NCBI GenBank assembly: GCA_035299065.1
Contig: DATGXI010000131.1
Span: forward strand, 1-15,803
Length of the DNA stretch: 15,803 nt
Direction of reading: 5' to 3'
DNA from: DASPJQ01 sp035299065
GTDB lineage: Bacteria; Bacteroidota; Bacteroidia; Flavobacteriales_D; UBA2798
Made by a program: the position numbers and the translations under genes. This document shows positions 13,784-15,803 of this stretch, piece by piece (position 1 is the first letter of the stretch; every line of letters begins with the position of its first letter). The notes below the pieces were generated by a model. It searched no databases. It was not told where the DNA came from and was given only the letters and a program-made list of their open reading frames with translations.

Positions 13784-14158
13784 TTATGAATGCATCAATT
13801 CAAAAGGCATTTTCGTATCGGCATACACCTGCCACAATTTGATCTTGTTATTTTCTACAATCACCTTCCAGGCTGCCGGTAGTCGCCATGACTTTCCTTT
13901 TATGCCTTTGTATGTGCCACCGGCAAAACCAAAAGCGGCAAACATGTTACCGTTTTCAAAAACATCAACAAGTTCAATGTGGTAGTCAGGGAACATTTCA
14001 AAATATCCGGCCCAACCGGTTTTCATGACCTCGGCACTGCTTATTTCGTTTCCAAGCGCATCAATAAACGTATGGTCTGATGTCATAAGCCTGTAAATAG
14101 CGGCAACATTCTGAGAACTTATGGCTTTGGCGAAATCGTGTACAAGGGTTTTGCTCAT
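13784..14158 (-). CDS. NTF2-like / SnoaL-like (ester-cyclase type) protein
   Basis: A 124-aa cytoplasmic protein of the NTF2-like superfamily. The helical start SKTLVHDFAKAISSQNVAAIYRLMTSDHTFIDALGNEISSAEVMKTGWAGYFEMFPDYHIELVDVFENGNMFAAFGFAGGTY is the standard SnoaL pattern: a helix, then MTSDHTFIDALG, then the YFEMFPDYHIEL helix-strand transition. The end KIKLWQVYADTKMPFELM is the closing strand. His29 and Asp33, by inspection, line the usual pocket region. The substrate is unknown. The ATG at 14158 follows a TATATTAG box by seven bases. It is the third protein of this fold in the window. Confidence 0.85.
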   Translation of the reverse strand: MSKTLVHDFAKAISSQNVAAIYRLMTSDHTFIDALGNEISSAEVMKTGWAGYFEMFPDYHIELVDVFENGNMFAAFGFAGGTYKGIKGKSWRLPAAWKVIVENNKIKLWQVYADTKMPFELMHS

Positions 14159-14165
14159 GGGGGAG

Positions 14166-14173
14166 CTAATATA
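14166..14173 (-). promoter_or_regulatory. -7-like box TATATTAG before the 124-aa gene
   Basis: TATATTAG on the - strand differs from TAnnTTTG at one base and ends seven bases before the ATG at 14158. Confidence 0.4.
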
Positions 14174-14262
14174 GATAAAATAGTTATAGGGTAAGAGTAT
14201 TCATTACAGGCATACATAGTCATTAAATTTCATTCGTATGACATTAACAAGAGAACATTCTG

Positions 14263-14697
14263 CTACGTTTTCTTCTTCTCTTTAGTATTTACCTGCTTTG
14301 CTTTCTTTTTACTCAGCACGCTAAGCTTTTTACCTTTTAGTTTCTCCTTTGTACTATTCTCAGCCACCCTGAATTTCACAATGTGTTCAATTAATTTTAG
14401 TGGCATGGGATCTTCAATGGGAAACTGTACCGATCCTTTTCCCTGTTTGTACACCGACAATTCCTTCTTAAACTCTTTGTGGCCAGTTGGCATGGCATAA
14501 AATCCAATGTGTTTTGCATAACCTGCAAAGTATACCAGGTGTGTGCCATGAATTTTGTACCCCGGCATGCCGTAACTTATGATTTCTTCAGCCTTGGGAG
14601 CCGCTTTTTTAATGGTTGCACGAACCTGTTTCAACAGTTTTTGGGTAGGTGCAGGAAACGATGCTATATACGCATCTACGTTCTCAGGCTTGTTCAT
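14263..14697 (-). CDS. DUF1801 (YdhG-like) protein with Lys-rich tail
   Basis: A 144-aa cytoplasmic protein. The segment VDAYIASFPAPTQKLLKQVRATIKKAAPKAEEIISYGMPGYKIHG, then LVYFAGYAKHIGFYAMP, is diagnostic of DUF1801/YdhG-like proteins with the YjbR/CyaY-like fold. A later GKGSVQFPIEDPMPLKLIEHIVKFRV completes the domain. The biochemical function of the family is not established. The last ~30 residues are a Lys-rich tail (KLKGKKLSVLSKKKAKQ), a common but variable extension. The ATG at 14697 is used rather than a TTG at 14706. TATATTTA (14720-14727, - strand) lies 22 bases upstream, in the short divergent region shared with the phosphatase gene. Confidence 0.88.
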   Translation of the reverse strand: MNKPENVDAYIASFPAPTQKLLKQVRATIKKAAPKAEEIISYGMPGYKIHGTHLVYFAGYAKHIGFYAMPTGHKEFKKELSVYKQGKGSVQFPIEDPMPLKLIEHIVKFRVAENSTKEKLKGKKLSVLSKKKAKQVNTKEKKKT

Positions 14698-14719
14698 TTT
14701 AAGCAATTTGAAATCGGTA

Positions 14720-14727
14720 TAAATATA
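14720..14727 (-). promoter_or_regulatory. -7-like box TATATTTA for the DUF1801 gene
   Basis: TATATTTA on the - strand ends 22 bases before the ATG at 14697, allowing a short leader. It sits in the 71-base divergent gap with the phosphatase gene. Confidence 0.4.
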
Positions 14728-14760
14728 CGAAAAAACTGGTTTTATGATAGCCTTTTTGTG

Positions 14761-14768
14761 TATTTTGG
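14761..14768 (+). promoter_or_regulatory. -7-like box abutting the GTG start at 14769
   Basis: TATTTTGG resembles TAnnTTTG (or TA-T-TTTG with a one-base gap) and touches the GTG directly. It supports this start but would place transcription inside the first codons, so the true promoter may lie further upstream or the start may be the TTG at 14796. Confidence 0.3.
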
Positions 14769-15803
14769 GTGAACAGAATTTTACCCGTTTACTTTTTGAA
14801 AAACCTTTGGAATACCATATCGCTTATTGGAAGTAAAAAACTCAAAAGTCCTGAAGACCTTCGTGAGCTTTCGCTGTTAAACCGCATCATTTTTATTGCG
14901 GTTATTAATTTAACCAGTTTTATTCCCATTATTATTTATTTTCAGCAATACCCTTCGGTAATTGCCATCAGCATTGGCATTTTATTATGCTTATTGGTGT
15001 TGTACATGAACCATATAGGATATTTTGGTTTTGCGCGAACTGCTTTTTTATTTATAGCTGTACTTTTTGTGTCAGGCATACTTGTTTTTATGAGTGGGGC
15101 CCATGCAGGCAGCCAGGTTGTATTTGTGATGCTTACCACACTTCATTTGGTGTTGTTCCGAAGGCCAAAATACATTTTCATGGTTTTTTTACTCATCATG
15201 GCTGTTTTGGGCATTGTCAGTTACTGGGCCGAAAACCATACGGCTTTGCTTGACAATGCTGACCCTTTTATACGGGTTTTTTCGTTTTACATGAATGTTG
15301 TAAGTTGTTCGGTATTGGTTTTTGCAATTGTTTTGTATTTCAGGAATACAACCTATGAACACGAAAAAACAATTGTGGAGCAAAACCAGAAAATACTGGA
15401 AAAAAACAAAGACATTACCGATAGTATAAATTATGCCAGGCGTTTGCAAAATGCTATTTTGCCACCCGTAAACGCATTCAAACACCATTTCAGCGATTCG
15501 TTTGTATTGTATTTACCAAAAGACATTGTTGCGGGCGATTTTTACTGGCTTGAAGAAGTAGAAAACGATAATGGGAAAATGGTTTTTGTAGCTGCTGCTG
15601 ATTGTACCGGCCATGGTGTACCCGGAGCCATTGTAAGCGTGGTTTGTAACAATGCCCTTAACCGCAGCCTTCGCGAATTTAAACTGCATGAACCGGGCGA
15701 ATTACTGGACCGCACACGCCAGCTGGTGATTTCAGAATTTGAAAAGAGCGATGATGAAGTAAAAGCCCTGCTCGACAATCTGGCCCGCCTGCATCACAGC
15801 AAT
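14769..15803 (+). CDS. Six-TM SpoIIE-type serine phosphatase (3' end beyond window)
   Basis: 345 codons are visible and the frame is still open. After a short cytoplasmic start, six membrane segments fall near 38-58, 64-80, 90-108, 113-130, 135-152 and 167-191. A coiled-coil linker (about 197-225, EKTIVEQNQKILEKNKDI) leads to TDSINYARRLQNAILPP and the SpoIIE/PP2C domain. Metal-binding aspartates are Asp257 in KDIVAGDFYW and Asp278 in AADCTGHGVPG. Such membrane phosphatases act on anti-sigma antagonist or similar phosphoproteins in stress signalling; the partner is not visible. The frame is open from a TAG at 14748 and contains no ATG until codon 80, so GTG 14769 (or TTG 14796) must be the start. 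The last visible residues (ALLDNLARLHHSN) differ from the DGMDI-type sequence I expect there. Confidence 0.88.
   Translation, partial: MNRILPVYFLKNLWNTISLIGSKKLKSPEDLRELSLLNRIIFIAVINLTSFIPIIIYFQQYPSVIAISIGILLCLLVLYMNHIGYFGFARTAFLFIAVLFVSGILVFMSGAHAGSQVVFVMLTTLHLVLFRRPKYIFMVFLLIMAVLGIVSYWAENHTALLDNADPFIRVFSFYMNVVSCSVLVFAIVLYFRNTTYEHEKTIVEQNQKILEKNKDITDSINYARRLQNAILPPVNAFKHHFSDSFVLYLPKDIVAGDFYWLEEVENDNGKMVFVAAADCTGHGVPGAIVSVVCNNALNRSLREFKLHEPGELLDRTRQLVISEFEKSDDEVKALLDNLARLHHSN

Noticed and set aside
13698..13985. + strand 95-codon open frame
   Set aside because: It reads through a strong terminator hairpin and then antisense through a clear NTF2-like gene.

Overview
The window looks like a chromosomal stretch from a Bacteroidota bacterium (Flavobacteriia or Chitinophagia-like; genus not determinable). 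The evidence is two secreted proteins with type IX secretion (T9SS) type A sorting tails, a Bacteroidota-style topoisomerase IV A subunit, a SpoIIE phosphatase with the KDIVAGDFYW signature, and many boxes of the Bacteroidota -7 promoter type (TAnnTTTG). Shine-Dalgarno sequences are not conspicuous. No tRNA, rRNA, CRISPR array, insertion sequence or phage module was seen.

Layout. Positions 1-1678 hold the 3' part of a topoisomerase IV subunit A gene, followed by a tandem heptamer array and a terminator. From 2057 to 4545 on the + strand lie an NTF2-like protein, a DUF1398 protein, an unrecognised 231-aa protein and an alpha/beta hydrolase. The hydrolase sits between two ~220-bp direct repeats; the second repeat carries an orphan copy of the last 27 codons of the preceding gene. 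From 4793 to 10085 all genes are on the - strand: a choice-of-anchor L/T9SS protein, a 44-aa membrane peptide, a YD-repeat exported protein, a T9SS propeller-like protein, an NTF2-like protein, an exported FG-GAP-like protein and a small hypothetical. From 10342 to 13558 on the + strand are an NlpC/P60 lipoprotein, a small membrane protein, a second YD-repeat protein and a lipoprotein. Two - strand genes follow (NTF2-like and DUF1801). The window ends inside a + strand six-TM SpoIIE phosphatase.

The genes do not form an obvious pathway. They look like separate transcription units, largely cell-envelope or secreted proteins plus small cytoplasmic folds. Three NTF2-like proteins and two similar-sized YD-repeat proteins recur in 15 kb.

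The most unusual content is between genes. At least six gaps carry heptamer-based or hairpin-forming repeats of different sequence families. Several start codons lie 0-7 bases after a TATATTTG-like box, which implies leaderless or nearly leaderless mRNAs. The best single structural oddity is the hydrolase cassette bounded by direct repeats. I did not find a convincing new multi-gene defence or metabolic system.
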